Of a stretch of DNA of 64,000 nt, positions 22,575 to 32,730 are shown piece by piece. This DNA comes from Wyeomyia smithii. Its lineage: Eukaryota; Arthropoda; Insecta; Diptera; Culicidae. The first letter of the stretch is position 1, and every line of letters starts with the position of its first letter. The translations under genes were made by a program, and so were the position numbers. The stretch is taken from contig NC_073695.1 in the NCBI RefSeq assembly GCF_029784165.1, positions 96,639,485 to 96,703,484 of the forward strand, in the 5' to 3' direction. The notes under the pieces are model-generated. The model did not search any database. It was not told the DNA's origin and saw nothing but the letters and a program-made list of their open reading frames with translations.

Positions 22575-23950
22575 AGTTGTCATAAGGTTTTTGAACCTGG
22601 TTCGAACCATGCCAAATTTGATCCTGGTTCGAACTATTACGAAAAATCGCGAATAATCATATTAAATTCAGTTACTTCAGATTAGAACAATTGCATAATA
22701 TGCTTTCGATATCTGTCTTAACATAGGAATTTTTTCACATAGTAAAAATTACATCCTTAAGTTCAATTATTTACAATTAAAAAAGCATTGAAATTGGCTT
22801 TGGTTGTTCATATACGACCTGGTTCGTCGTCATTATTATATAGTATCCTAACCAATAATATTCAAGCAAAACAGTTTTTAAACATTTAGTCGAGAATATT
22901 ATTCCATTCCTGTAACATTTTTTCAATTGAAAGGTTAGTTTAAATAAATTTTAAACAAAAATATGTCTGTATTTTTTTTATCCTGCTTCGAACTAACAAT
23001 GATCGTGAGCTTCCTTATACCACCGCTAAAGTCGCTACGAATTTTTTATATTTCAGTCAAAGCAGTCCAAATATTTTGTGATTTTTTGGTAAATTAGTAT
23101 GCTTTCAGGGGTTATCCATATCTGTTCAGTATTTGTTTGAGTCTTTGAAAGAATATTGCATATTTGGAACAGTAAAAAAAAACTTTTGTACGATTCAATC
23201 AGTAGTTCGAACCAGGATCATAAATGGTTCAAACCTGGGAGAGAGAAACGGATACGAAGCTGTTTGAGTGTCAAAATGAACCAGAATGAGCTGTCATTGA
23301 CTGTCAATTTGATCCAAGCAAAAAAAGCATATTTTTGCGATTGGTATTGTTATAACTGAAAGGTATCGCTCGAGAAAATATTTATCGCAAACAGTTTTTG
23401 TATTTATTGTCGTTTTACAAAATATTATGTTTTGTTTTTACGTAAAATAATAAATTTCATAAGCTTTAAGTGATGAAGAAAAAAAAGCTTTAAGTGATAA
23501 TCATGCTAGCGTACTTCGATTATTAAACTTGCGCTTCTCGTGATTCAAGGCTTTGGTTACAATTTCGAACACACTTTATCACGGTCGAAACTTTTATACA
23601 ACGGTATTCCTGATGTCACTCAAAACTTCGTTTGAGTCATCCATGCGTAACAGCAAGAAGATAGTTACACGCTATCAGAAAACGATGAATGTGCGTGTTC
23701 TCTGTTTTGAGTGTAGTATTCGTTTCTCCCTCCCAGGTTCAAACCACAATCAGCATGGTTCGAACCTAGATCATCATTTCTTTGTCATTAAATTTTTGAG
23801 TACTACAATATAATCGTTATAAGTGTGTTTTTACATTAGAAATCAATGTTGGTACATAACTGCCATCATTTATTAGAAATGCTGAGATCAACCCAAGTGT
23901 ATCATGAAAAACGCTGAAACTTGTTCGAACCAGGATCAAACACCCTAATT
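22575..23950. repeat. Inverted-repeat element with CCTGGTTCGAAC motif
   Basis: The motif TTTGATCCTGGTTCGAAC is at 22,618 and its inverse GTTCGAACCAGGATCAAA at 23,922. A second, inner inverted pair is TTCAAACCTGGGAGAGAGAA (23,228) against TTTCTCCCTCCCAGGTTCAA (23,721). It has a nested palindromic architecture and no coding capacity. It lies inside the hAT-like element; family unknown. Confidence 0.65.
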
Positions 23951-24762
23951 TCAAGTGCATTGCAATTAACAAAAGTTCTTGGTGTACCGAAAATCAAATC
24001 TTGTTGTTATTCAAAATGCTCCTGTGGCTTGTACTATAACTGGAACTCCATTCTAGGCTAAAAAGACTGACTTGCACTTGTGTCGTAAAGAGAGGAACTC
24101 TAGACAATTAGGACAATTGAACGTTGTTTGAATGAAACATACGTTCCAAAAGTAACATTTGAAGTAAAGTATGTTCATCTTTTGAAGCAATTAACGTACG
24201 CCATCAGCAATTCACAGTTTTTCTGAATAGTTCTATTGTCGCTCCTCTACAAAATTTAGCGAATTAGCGATTGACGTTTCGAAGGCCAAAATTTTAGCGA
24301 CGCTAACAGTTTCGCTAACCAGTTTAAAAATTAGCGGAATCGCTAAACCGCTAACTGAATATTAGCGTCGCTAATTAGCGATTAGCGAATTAGCGGAATG
24401 GTGCCCACCACTGCGAATGACACAATGAATGGTAAAATTTACGTGAAAGAGTGTTTGCAGAAAAGGTTGTTACCCATGGTTAAGCAGCATAACAATCCTC
24501 CAATCTTTTGGCCCGATCTTGCTTCCTGCCATCACTCTAAGGATGCACTAGGGTGGTATAAAACAAATAATGTCACATGTGTCCCGAAGGAGATGAATCC
24601 TCCAAACTGCCCTGAAATTCGCCCTATTGAAACTTTTTGGGCTTTGACCAAGGCAAAGCTGAGGAAATTTGTCAAACCAGCGGACAATGTTGAAAAATTT
24701 AAAAGAGATAGGCTTAAAGTGGTAAAAATGGTCGGAGAACACACTGTGCAAAAGCTTATAAG

Positions 24763-25170
24763 AACCAGAATCGCAACCTCAACTTAAACAGAAATCTCGA
24801 TAATAACCATCAAAGTACCAATCGAAACAACTTCAACTTCAACACCAATAGTAACCGTAGATATACCAACCACAACCGTCACGTCAACAACAGTTTTTTG
24901 AATAATAACAATAGCCCCAACTATAACATGGCCAACACGCAACAGAATAACGTCACCAACTCCTACAATAATCAACAACACACCAACTCTAATCGTTTCC
25001 ATGCAAATCAACTGTTACCACCTGACAGAGTGCTTCTTGCAGCAGCGAAAGACCGATTCTCCAGACCTCAAAATCTAACTTCATTCCTACGATTCAATTT
25101 CAAAGAGGCGAAACTCTTAACCCATACCCGGCGAACGACGAGTTTTCACTTTCTCAACCCCAGATGATCA
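24763..25170 (+). pseudogene. ORF1 fragment of the LINE, Asn-rich
   Basis: The frame entering from the truncation point reads an Asn-rich stretch (NRNLNLNRNLDNNHQSTN, later NNNNSPNYNMANTQQNN) followed by RFHANQLLPPDRVLLAAAKD. Such low-complexity, basic/Asn-rich stretches are common in LINE ORF1 (RNA-binding) proteins. The N-terminal part is missing by 5' truncation. About 200 bp of broken sequence separates it from the endonuclease. Confidence 0.5.
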
Positions 25171-25385
25171 GCGATCCTGCACACCTTCCTACTTCACAAT
25201 GCATTGCGTGCTCATCTAGGCACTCGTGTCTTCAACGCAATTGACTCACTCATCAGAGGACCGTTGCTGGTGATAATTTTGTTCAACCTAGAGATGTAGG
25301 AAATGACGCGACCTGCTCTGCTCTGGTAAACACTTCTGTTAATAATGACTCTCATTCTTTAGCTTCTACACTCGAACACCACCAC

Positions 25386-26193
25386 TACCGAGATCTCTGT
25401 ATATTGCCAAAATTTTAACCGCATGCGAGGCGCTCACAAAATTAACGAAATTCAAAAAAAAGTACTATCCTGTTCATTTTCTGTTATTTTAGCAACCGAA
25501 ACCAGCTGGGATGAGGGTGTTCGCAGCGAAGAAGTCTTCGGTTGCCGATATAATGTCTATAGAAATGACCGTAACTATCAATTATCTGAAATGAAATCCG
25601 GTGGTGGTGTGTTGTTTGCGGTGTCAGTAGACTTTAATTCAGCGCTTATCGACACCATTCAGTTTAAAGAGTTCGAACATGTTTGGGTGAAAGCAGAACT
25701 AGCAGGAGAGACACACGTATTTGTCTATTTCCCTCCAAATAATGCGCGGAATGAAATCTTTGAAAAGTTTCTTCATGTTGTTGAAAATATTGCATCTAAG
25801 CTGTTACCTGAAGTAAAACTCCACATATACGGTGATTTCAACCAACGCAACATTGATTTTATTCCGGACATCGATAACCATAGCATTTTACTTCCTATTA
25901 TTGGCGAAAATGAAACGCTGCAACTTCATTTTGATAAAACCTCTAGTCTTGGTCTTAATCAAATAAATCATGTGAAAAATGGACAAAATTGTTATCTAGA
26001 TCTGTTAATGTCCAACATTAGTGAAGACTTTTGTGTAACGAATTCATTACAACCATTATGGAAGAACGAAGTTTATCATACAGCAATAGGGTTTTCTTTA
26101 TTTGTGCATGTGAATAAAAGACCTGACGAATATGAATTCGAAGATGTTTTTGACTTTCAGTCAGCAAACTATGATGAATTAAACATAAACTAA
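25386..26193 (+). CDS. LINE apurinic-type endonuclease domain (ORF2 part 1)
   Basis: Reads EISVYCQNFNRMRGAHKINE, then ATETSWDEGV (the Glu-containing motif), GGGVLFAVS, IYGDFNQ (the GDFN motif) and later YLDLLMSN and VYHTAIGFSL, where active enzymes have SDH. These are the standard landmarks of LINE exonuclease-endonuclease-phosphatase-fold endonucleases, which nick target DNA. The upstream frame is open from about 25,362. The frame ends at 26,193; the protein continues in another frame with LNSINWQDVLFEDGNV, so a frameshift lies near 26,188. Confidence 0.8.
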
Positions 26194-26404
26194 ATAGTAT
26201 CAACTGGCAAGATGTATTGTTTGAAGACGGAAACGTCGATTCGGCTATAGAAAATTTTTATAACATATTATCTGATTTATTTATTAGCGAAATACCATTG
26301 AAAAGAATAAGACGACATGGCAATTCCAAATACCCAGTCTGGTACAATAAACAAATAAAAAACTTAAAAAATAAAAAACAAAAAGCACATCAAAATACAA
26401 AACT

Positions 26405-28171
26405 CATAAAAATCGTGATGCTTTAACAATTTATCTTAACATTTGCGGCGAATTAAACGATGCCATTAGTAACGCGTTTGAAGAGTTCACATTAAAGACT
26501 GAGCTTGAAATCAAATCCTGTCCAAAAATTTTTTTCAAATATGTTAAATCAAAGTTAAAATCTGAAAATTTTCCTTCAAAAATGCAACTGCATGACAAAG
26601 TTGAAGAGAACCCGGCATACATCTCTGATCTATTTGCTGATTTTTTTCAACAAAATTATACAACTTTCTCCGAATCTGATCGTGACTATACATTCTTCGC
26701 CAACTTTCCTGAGTTTCCCAACTATTTCAATATTGAACATGTCAGCGCACGCGAAATTGAAGATACTTTAAAAGCTCTGGATGCGACTAAAGGTCCGGGA
26801 CCAGACGGAATTCCGCCAGCATTCATGAAACATTTAGCTAAAGAGCTAACTTCCCCACTGTTCTTGATTTTCAATATGTCGCTGGAATCCGGTTGCTTCC
26901 CGAAATTCTGGAAAAACTCATATCTAGTGCCTGTGTTCAAATCTGGTAAAAAAACCGACATTAGCAACTATCGAGGCATAGCCATTCTTTCCTGTATACC
27001 TAAGCTTTTTGAAGCAATAATAAACAAAAAGTTATTCCACCAAATAAAAAATAGAATTACCCCAACGCAACACGGTTTTTTCAAAGGGCGCTCAACAACA
27101 ACTAACTTACTCGAGTTTATTAACTTCTCTTTGAACGCAATGGATAAAGGTAATTATGTTGAAACCTTATATACTGACTTCAGTAAAGCTTTCGATCGCA
27201 TTGATATACCCCTGCTCCTCTTCAAGTTACGAAAAATTGGAATTCATCCACAATTACTGAAATGGATTGAATCGTATTTGACAGATCGTCAACAAACAGT
27301 CAAATTTAAAGGTAGAATATCGAAACCTATTCAGGTAACCTCAGGAGTTCCTCAAGGCTCTCACTTGGGCCCTCTACTATTTATATTATTTGTAAACGAC
27401 ATTTCCTTTATTCTAAAACATGTAAAAATTCTTATTTATGCCGACGATATTAAACTTTTCATTGAAATTAAAAACGCTGATGATGTAAATATTTTTCGTA
27501 ACGAGATAAAATATTTTTACATTTGGTGTAAAAAAAGCCTTCTTCAGCTAAACGTTAAAAAATGTAGTTCGATGGCTTTTGGCAGAAAAAGAAACATGCC
27601 AAGCAATATGATTTCCTTAGGAGATCAGGTAGTAGAGAAAAGTGAACGAGTTAGGGACCTAGGAGTCATACTCGACTCAAAATTAACATTCACTGATCAC
27701 TACAATACAATTATTAATAAGGCTAGTAACATGTTCAGTTTTATAAAACGTTTCTGCTATAATTTCCAAGATCCATACACAATAAAAACACTTTATAATT
27801 CCTATGTCAGGTCACTTTTAGAATACTGTAGCATTGTATGGTCTCCGTTTTCTGCAACACATGTAAACAGAATAGAATCAGTGCAAAAACAATTCCTGTT
27901 ATATGCACTTCGTAATCTACGATGGACGTCATTTCCCCTACCATCATATGACGAACGCTGCAGACTTATTGACATCCAATCATTAAAAGCCCGTCGTGAA
28001 TTCGCAATGATGTCATTTGTTAACGATATCGTATCTCAACGTGTCGATTCACCCGAAATATTATCAAAACTCAATCTTTATGTACCTTCTAGAAATTTAC
28101 GAACTCGGACTTTGTTTTCTTTAAATCATCAACGCAACAATTATGCTAATACGGGCCAATTAATCAAATGA
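26405..28171 (+). CDS. LINE reverse transcriptase (ORF2 part 2)
   Basis: The frame is open from about 26,402; the first ATG is 26,582. It has landmarks in order: ALDATKGPGPDGIPPAFMKH, KNSYLVPVFKSGKKTDISNY with RGIAIL (motif 2), PTQHGFFKGRSTTTNLLEF, TLYTDFSKAFDRIDIPLL (motif A), SGVPQGSHLGPLLFILFVND (motif B), ILIYADDIKLF (motif C, both Asp present), VRDLGVILDSKLTFTDHYN (the connection seen in jockey-superfamily RTs). No stop from 26,582 to 28,171. The enzyme copies its own RNA at a nicked target. It is separated from the endonuclease by a region with two frameshifts (about 26,188 and 26,405), so the element is probably not autonomous now. Confidence 0.92.
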   Translation, partial: HKNRDALTIYLNICGELNDAISNAFEEFTLKTELEIKSCPKIFFKYVKSKLKSENFPSKMQLHDKVEENPAYISDLFADFFQQNYTTFSESDRDYTFFANFPEFPNYFNIEHVSAREIEDTLKALDATKGPGPDGIPPAFMKHLAKELTSPLFLIFNMSLESGCFPKFWKNSYLVPVFKSGKKTDISNYRGIAILSCIPKLFEAIINKKLFHQIKNRITPTQHGFFKGRSTTTNLLEFINFSLNAMDKGNYVETLYTDFSKAFDRIDIPLLLFKLRKIGIHPQLLKWIESYLTDRQQTVKFKGRISKPIQVTSGVPQGSHLGPLLFILFVNDISFILKHVKILIYADDIKLFIEIKNADDVNIFRNEIKYFYIWCKKSLLQLNVKKCSSMAFGRKRNMPSNMISLGDQVVEKSERVRDLGVILDSKLTFTDHYNTIINKASNMFSFIKRFCYNFQDPYTIKTLYNSYVRSLLEYCSIVWSPFSATHVNRIESVQKQFLLYALRNLRWTSFPLPSYDERCRLIDIQSLKARREFAMMSFVNDIVSQRVDSPEILSKLNLYVPSRNLRTRTLFSLNHQRNNYANTGQLIK

Positions 28172-28639
28172 TGTTAGTGTATAACCAACACTGTGAAACA
28201 ATTGACTTTTCTATGTCGAGAACTAAATTAAAACAATATTTCAACTCAACACGCAATTTAAATCGATAGAAAACATTCATTGTAATAATCCGTCAAGTGA
28301 AGAAATTATTATTCAATTATGTATAAACTCTTTTTTTTTTGCTCCCACTAGTATAAATAGCATATAGCATGTAAGTTAGTTTCAAACATATGTAGTCTAC
28401 TTTTGTTTGACGAAATAAATAAATAAATAAAAAATAAATAAATAAATAAATAAATAAATAAAAGTGTTAAGAGAAAAGTTAGAGAACTCGCGTATCCTAC
28501 GAAAAATAATCCCAACTTGAATTGAAACTGGAAAGACAACACTTATTATCTATATTTCAGAATAAAATGACCAGAAAAATCATGTATTTTTTGTTTTATT
28601 TAAGAAAGAAGATGTATTTATAATTTTATAATTTGACAG

Positions 28640-30595
28640 AGCAAAAACCCAGTGAAACTCTTGTAAATTGCTCATCCGCACACGCAAGAAAAGTGAAATA
28701 AATTGCTCGTCGATCAACTGAGCATTGCGTTACCGTTCTCATCGCTCTGGGGTGCGGCAAAAACAGTATAAAATCGAACTTTCTGCAGAATACGCACCCA
28801 TGGTGAGTTGTGAATCTTCCTAAAAAATTAAATTCGAGAACGGTTAGGATGTGGCTTCAATGTGAACCTAATTGTTTTGATATTTGGCCAACTTCTCTTC
28901 TAGTAAAGGAGAAGCTGACGAAAACTACTCCCTCTTAAATTGAGAGAGCAAATAAATGTTTACCCCTAACAAGCGATGATTAAGAGTGAAAAGGAACTCT
29001 GCGACTGAAATACTCTACGCCTAAATGTGGATAATTACTCACTCTGTATGAGAGAAAGTCTAGTTCTCCAGAGGGTTTGGCTGGTAGAGAAGGAAATTTA
29101 AGCAACGAACGGAAGAAGCCTGGCCAGAATCATTGACGTCAGATATATATAAATGCTTGATTACTTTAACATCCGATACGGAAAGGAAAATTTAAGATAA
29201 AAAAAATCCTCTGGAGAAATTTTGGTATCAGTTGAAAACAGAATATACCGCTTGGTTCGACAGCGTGTTTTACTTTTCAACAAAGACCAAGTATCGATCC
29301 CGACTTAATGCTGAACCAGATATCCTTCTAAACTACTAAAGTGTGTTACCGTTGCTGTTACTTTTTGTAACTGTTTTTTTACGAGGCCGAAAAATCATGC
29401 AAAAAAACGCGTTGTTTGGAAAATCGACGTAAAAAACTGCGTTATTTGGAAAATCGTCACAAAAAAAAACCGTCTAAAATGAAACTGTGTAAAAACTTTT
29501 ACTGTACAGGTGCTCGGTCAAATATTTTGGCTTGAAAAAGTGCCCCGCCAGACCTTTCTCTGGGAACCCCTGCTCTACAATCGATTTCCTGTCTTCAGCA
29601 AAGTTTTTTTTGTATCGTTAGGGCTTCAATGTGATGTTTAGCAAAGGTTGGTCTGTTTAACAGACCAACCTCTGCATAACCATTACCAGTCGTTAACATA
29701 AAAATAAATCTCCACTGTGATGTTTAGTTTAGTTCAATTATTCATCTCCTATCGAGGGAATTATATGTTTATATGGAATTGTTTTGAGTGAACTCATAAG
29801 ATTATCACAAGAAATGTGAAATTTAGACAGATTGTACAACAACTCGCAGATCTCAGAAACTGGAAGGGATATGAATTTTGTTTGAAGTTCATAAACTGTT
29901 ATGGTCTACAACTTTCTGCTAGATTTTATTTCTGGCTCAGTGTGCACTGATAAGTTGCAAGCAAGACTGGTAATTAGGGCTATAAGTATTGAATATAATC
30001 ATAATTGTGTTGCGCTATTTATGACACATTCTGAAATTTGTCAGGTGTTTATTCATGAAAAAATGCTTAATAACTGCTGCTGAAGTATCAAAAAATCTAG
30101 TAAGATCTGTGAGTTATACGTTTCGCTCTACGTCTTCGTTTTTTTCGAATATGTGAAAGCGCTTCTCACCGCAGCGGGTGATTTCAATGCCATAAACTAT
30201 GAACCTGGATTTAACAATGTATGGGATTGCAGAATCAAGCATTTATAAGACAAAGTTGGGTTTGGTTTGTGACTGACTGTGAGGGTACTCTTTTCACTAC
30301 TTCTGAGATTTCGAGCATTCTTACATCATCATTTTTTATGGAGTAGCTTTTCTAATCAGATTTTGATAACACCGTTTTCTATAAAAATACAATTGACGCT
30401 ACAAAGATGGTAATTCCCATGGTAGAATGATTTTTTTGCAAATGTACAGCAAATCGTTTACCCGAATTGTGTTTCTGTGTTATACGAGAGAAAAAGAAAA
30501 ATGTACAGTTTGTTATTCTAACCGCTTCCGCTTGTTGTTTTCTCGAATTACGTAAAGCTGTTCGAACATGATTTAAACACTTACTTTAAATCTTT
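28640..30595. other. Intron sequence with a decayed MITE end and a hairpin
   Basis: Mostly unrecognised. 29,400-29,508 has a tandem of GTTTGGAAAATCG units and ends in AAAACTTTTACTGTA, like the terminus of a TA-inserting MITE. 29,644-29,672 contains the perfect inverted repeat AGGTTGGTCTGT / ACAGACCAACCT with a short loop. No gene was recognised. Confidence 0.45.
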
Positions 30596-30599
30596 CCGA

Positions 30600-31040
30600 T
30601 TGCAACCGGTTGTGCTGATAGTCAAACCACTGATCATTTCTCGAGTCATCATACCAGTTGTTGGCGTAAAAGCCCATAATCAAACTAACTGCGCGACGTA
30701 ATCAAATTTCTTCTGCGGCTCTTCAAAAGTGCCATTCATAGTGCCGGTTTGCAACAACACGTCATCTGAGTCGAAAGCTAAACCATACACTGACAACCGA
30801 TCAGTCGACGGACAACAGCTGCAGAGAAACTTCGCATTGGTGGAGAAAGTGAGATCAATAAACAATCCCAACGAGATGCTATGTGAAACGTGATCAATAA
30901 AGGGATCGTTTAGGAAATATTTCCGTAAGGTTTGTTTTATTGCAGCTTCATCATCGAATTCACAGTTGAAATATGGTTTGGTATTCGGAACTGTATTACC
31001 TGTCGAAATCAAACCTTCAAATGGGTTTCAAATCTTTGAC
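30600..31040 (-). pseudogene. Unrecognised coding remnant
   Basis: The minus-strand frame 31,036-30,680 is open from a stop near 31,036 and reads NPFEGLISTGN, PYFNCEFDDEAAIKQTLRKY, PFIDHVSHSISLGLFIDL, FLCSCCPSTDRLSVYGLAFD and TMNGTFEEPQKKFDYVAQLV. Amino-acid composition and lack of low complexity look like a real protein. Overlapping its end in the next frame is MGFYANNWYDDSRNDQWFDY and about 15 more residues, stopping just after a GTAAGT. No ATG opens the first frame. I do not recognise the family; it could be a captured host exon pair, a retrocopy, or an endogenised viral or transposon gene. Confidence 0.4.
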
Positions 31041-32020
31041 CACAGTTTCACTGAAACTACCGCCAAAAATCAAGTTCAACAATCGCCAATAATTGAAAAT
31101 CTACATTCACTCATTTTTCATTCGGTGCAATATGCATGAAAAGTGCTTCCTAATAGACATCGTTCACTTATGACAAAGCAATTGCAGATGCAGAAAAAAA
31201 CCGGTTTACCCGAACGTGTGGCACAAGTACCCCCGCTTGTTTATGGGGTGGTCCTAAAGTCTTATCCTCATTATAACAGTTATGTTCTATGCGCGTTAAA
31301 CTTGCTCCAGCAACAGCGGTACCACCCTCTCGGTTTCGTGGCTTTATGCATCGCTCGCTTTGGCGTGAATCGCAAGAGTAACAATAATTGCAGTTTTATT
31401 ACTATTAATTTGTTGGTTTCATTTGTTTTCATTCGCACGTTGCCGACACGGAGGAGACGGAAAGATTGACCGTGCCCCGCTTATGCTTTCATCGCGTGGC
31501 AATGAAGCTGCCGTGTTGATACATGTCTATATACGTGCAAAACCGCGCTCGGTCCGGGGGTGAGTGTACTTTGGTAATGTCGTCCACCACCACCCGCGCG
31601 CGTCACTGATCGAAGGCGATCGTCCACCATATACTGTTGAGACGAAAAAAACGTCATTCGGGTGGAATTCTATAGAAATTGAAATTTATTGTGACTCGAA
31701 AATATGTCAACTGTTTTCACGGGAGCCTCTGGCGAGGAGAAAGTTTTTCGAACAAATGAAACCGGAAGCTAATATTTATCACTATATTACCGAGTTTGGG
31801 GAGAGATTAATGAAGGTGGTGTTTTAATTATTCCCATGAATAAGTACTTGACCATCTCTTGATTACTGACTATGGCTAAACGGTGTTAAAGGTTTGTATT
31901 TTGGCCTTTTTCCTATAAAGGTAAAGCAATCAATGAAAAAACTAAAGGTATAAAAGTGTTCCAAAGGGCCAAATTTTGTATATCACTCGACACAGTTCGA
32001 CGAGCTGAGCATTTTCTGTA
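31041..32020. other. Intron sequence, partly GC-richer
   Basis: 31,440-31,660 is GC-richer, with GCGCGCG-containing stretches and no copies in the window. Short open frames on the plus strand have no recognisable similarity. Nothing can be assigned. Confidence 0.4.
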
Positions 32021-32021
32021 A

Positions 32022-32177
32022 ATGTGTGTGTGTGTGTGTGTGAGTGTGTATGTGTGTATGTGTGTGTATGTGTGTATGTGTGTGTTTGTGTGTATGTGTG
32101 TATGTGTGTATGTGTGTGTATGTGTGTGTATGTGTGTATGTGTGTGTATGTGTGTATGTGTGTGTATGTGTGTGTGG
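32022..32177. repeat. (TG)n/(TGTGTA)n microsatellite
   Basis: About 155 bp of TG repeats interspersed with TATGTG steps. Apparent cysteine/valine and histidine/threonine open frames on both strands are products of the repeat. It directly abuts the tandem array at 32,196. Confidence 0.98.
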
Positions 32178-32195
32178 CGCTCTCCCAATCACACT

Positions 32196-32690
32196 CGAAT
32201 TTCTCAGAGATGGCTGGAATGATTTTTATGAAATTAATTGCAATTGAAAGGTCTAGATGCCCAATAAGACCACGTTGAGTCACGTTGAATTTTATAAAGA
32301 TTTCACAAATTTCAAAAGTTATGGAAAGAAACGTGTTTTGGAAACTCTTTAATCTCACTCCGGTTTCTCAGAGATGGCTAGACCGATTTTAATAAAATCA
32401 GTGTCATATGGAAGGTCTAATTGCCCCATAAGACCCTACTGATTTTTTTTTTTTCAATCAGACTATTTCTTTGCCTGTTATGTTTAAAAATGTGAAATCC
32501 AGCTAAGAAAAATAACATATTTCGAAGACTATTTGAACTCACTCACTTGTCTCAGAGATGGCTGAGCTAATTTTCCCAAAGTTCGTGTCAAATAAAAGGT
32601 CTAGTTACCTCATAACACACCCTATTGAATTTTACCGTAATCGGACTGGTTAAGGGTTAACTGATGAATTTTATAATGATTGAACACGTG
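32196..32690 (+). repeat. Three-unit tandem array, about 165-185 bp per unit
   Basis: Units start near 32,196, 32,358 and 32,543, each with CTCAGAGATGGCT, then AAAGGTCTA-type and CCCATAAGACC-type blocks. Divergence between units is considerable. Its constant position after the TG microsatellite suggests both belong to one element, perhaps a LINE 3' region; this is inference. Confidence 0.8.
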
Positions 32691-32730
32691 ATTCAAAAGT
32701 TGTGAAAAGAAAGTCATATTTGAAATAGAA

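Larger units (their letters stand above)
20181..24413. mobile_element. hAT-like non-autonomous element inside the mariner
   Basis: Flanked by the 8-bp duplication CGAATGAC (20,173-20,180 and 24,414-24,421). The right terminus read inwards is CAGTGGTGGGCACCATTCCG, a typical hAT end. The left terminus is imperfect (CACCGCTAACTG, then CCGCTGGGCACCGCTAACTG), suggesting a small rearrangement. Both subterminal regions are packed with TTAGCG/CGCTAA motifs (20,185-20,335 and 24,245-24,400), probable transposase-binding repeats. No hAT transposase is present; the interior is filled by other repeats. Confidence 0.85.
24763..28462 (+). mobile_element. LINE (jockey/CR1 superfamily) inserted in the mariner
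   Basis: 5'-truncated in ORF1, it carries an endonuclease and a reverse transcriptase and ends in a (TAAA)n tail (28,408-28,462). It interrupts the mariner transposase between KLI and SVKRKVRE. Three frame breaks but otherwise long open frames point to a fairly young insertion. Flanking sequence shares only a few bases (AAG), so any target-site duplication is short or deleted. The clade is suggested by YADD and VPQGSHLGPLLF motifs; finer placement needs a tree. Confidence 0.9.
19570..28525 (+). pseudogene. DD37E mariner transposase in three pieces
   Basis: Piece 1 (19,570-20,180) begins MRGLSPEQRKRIVHKW, an N-terminal helix-turn-helix with AREEGISVGAVQTALRK and a GRKPG linker. A frameshift near 19,760 and a TAG near 19,859 follow. 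Then GFVIMDDETYIKLDYKTLQ has the first catalytic Asp and PFITND ends at the hAT insertion. Piece 2 (24,422-24,762) continues TMNGKIYVKECLQKR, with IFWPDLASCHHSKDALGW (second Asp) and CPEIRPIETFWALTKAKL (Glu); exactly 37 residues separate them. Piece 3 (28,463-28,525) gives SVKRKVRELAYPTKNNPNLN and a stop. All three catalytic residues are kept, so this copy decayed mainly by insertion. Confidence 0.88.
19406..28637 (+). mobile_element. Second DD37E mariner, split by two later insertions
   Basis: The left end near 19,406-19,440 includes GATAATTATAAATACA; the right end near 28,613-28,637 includes TGTATTTATAATTTTAT, its inverse with a few mismatches. Between them lies one mariner of about 1.2-1.3 kb cut by a hAT-like element (20,181-24,413) and a LINE (24,763-28,462). 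Removing both leaves one collinear transposase. The mariner itself sits directly after the truncated RTE-like LINE, so the order of events is readable. Confidence 0.85.

Noticed and set aside
31913..32358. His/Thr-rich and Cys/Val-rich open frames
   Set aside because: They are translations of the TG/TGTGTA microsatellite on both strands.
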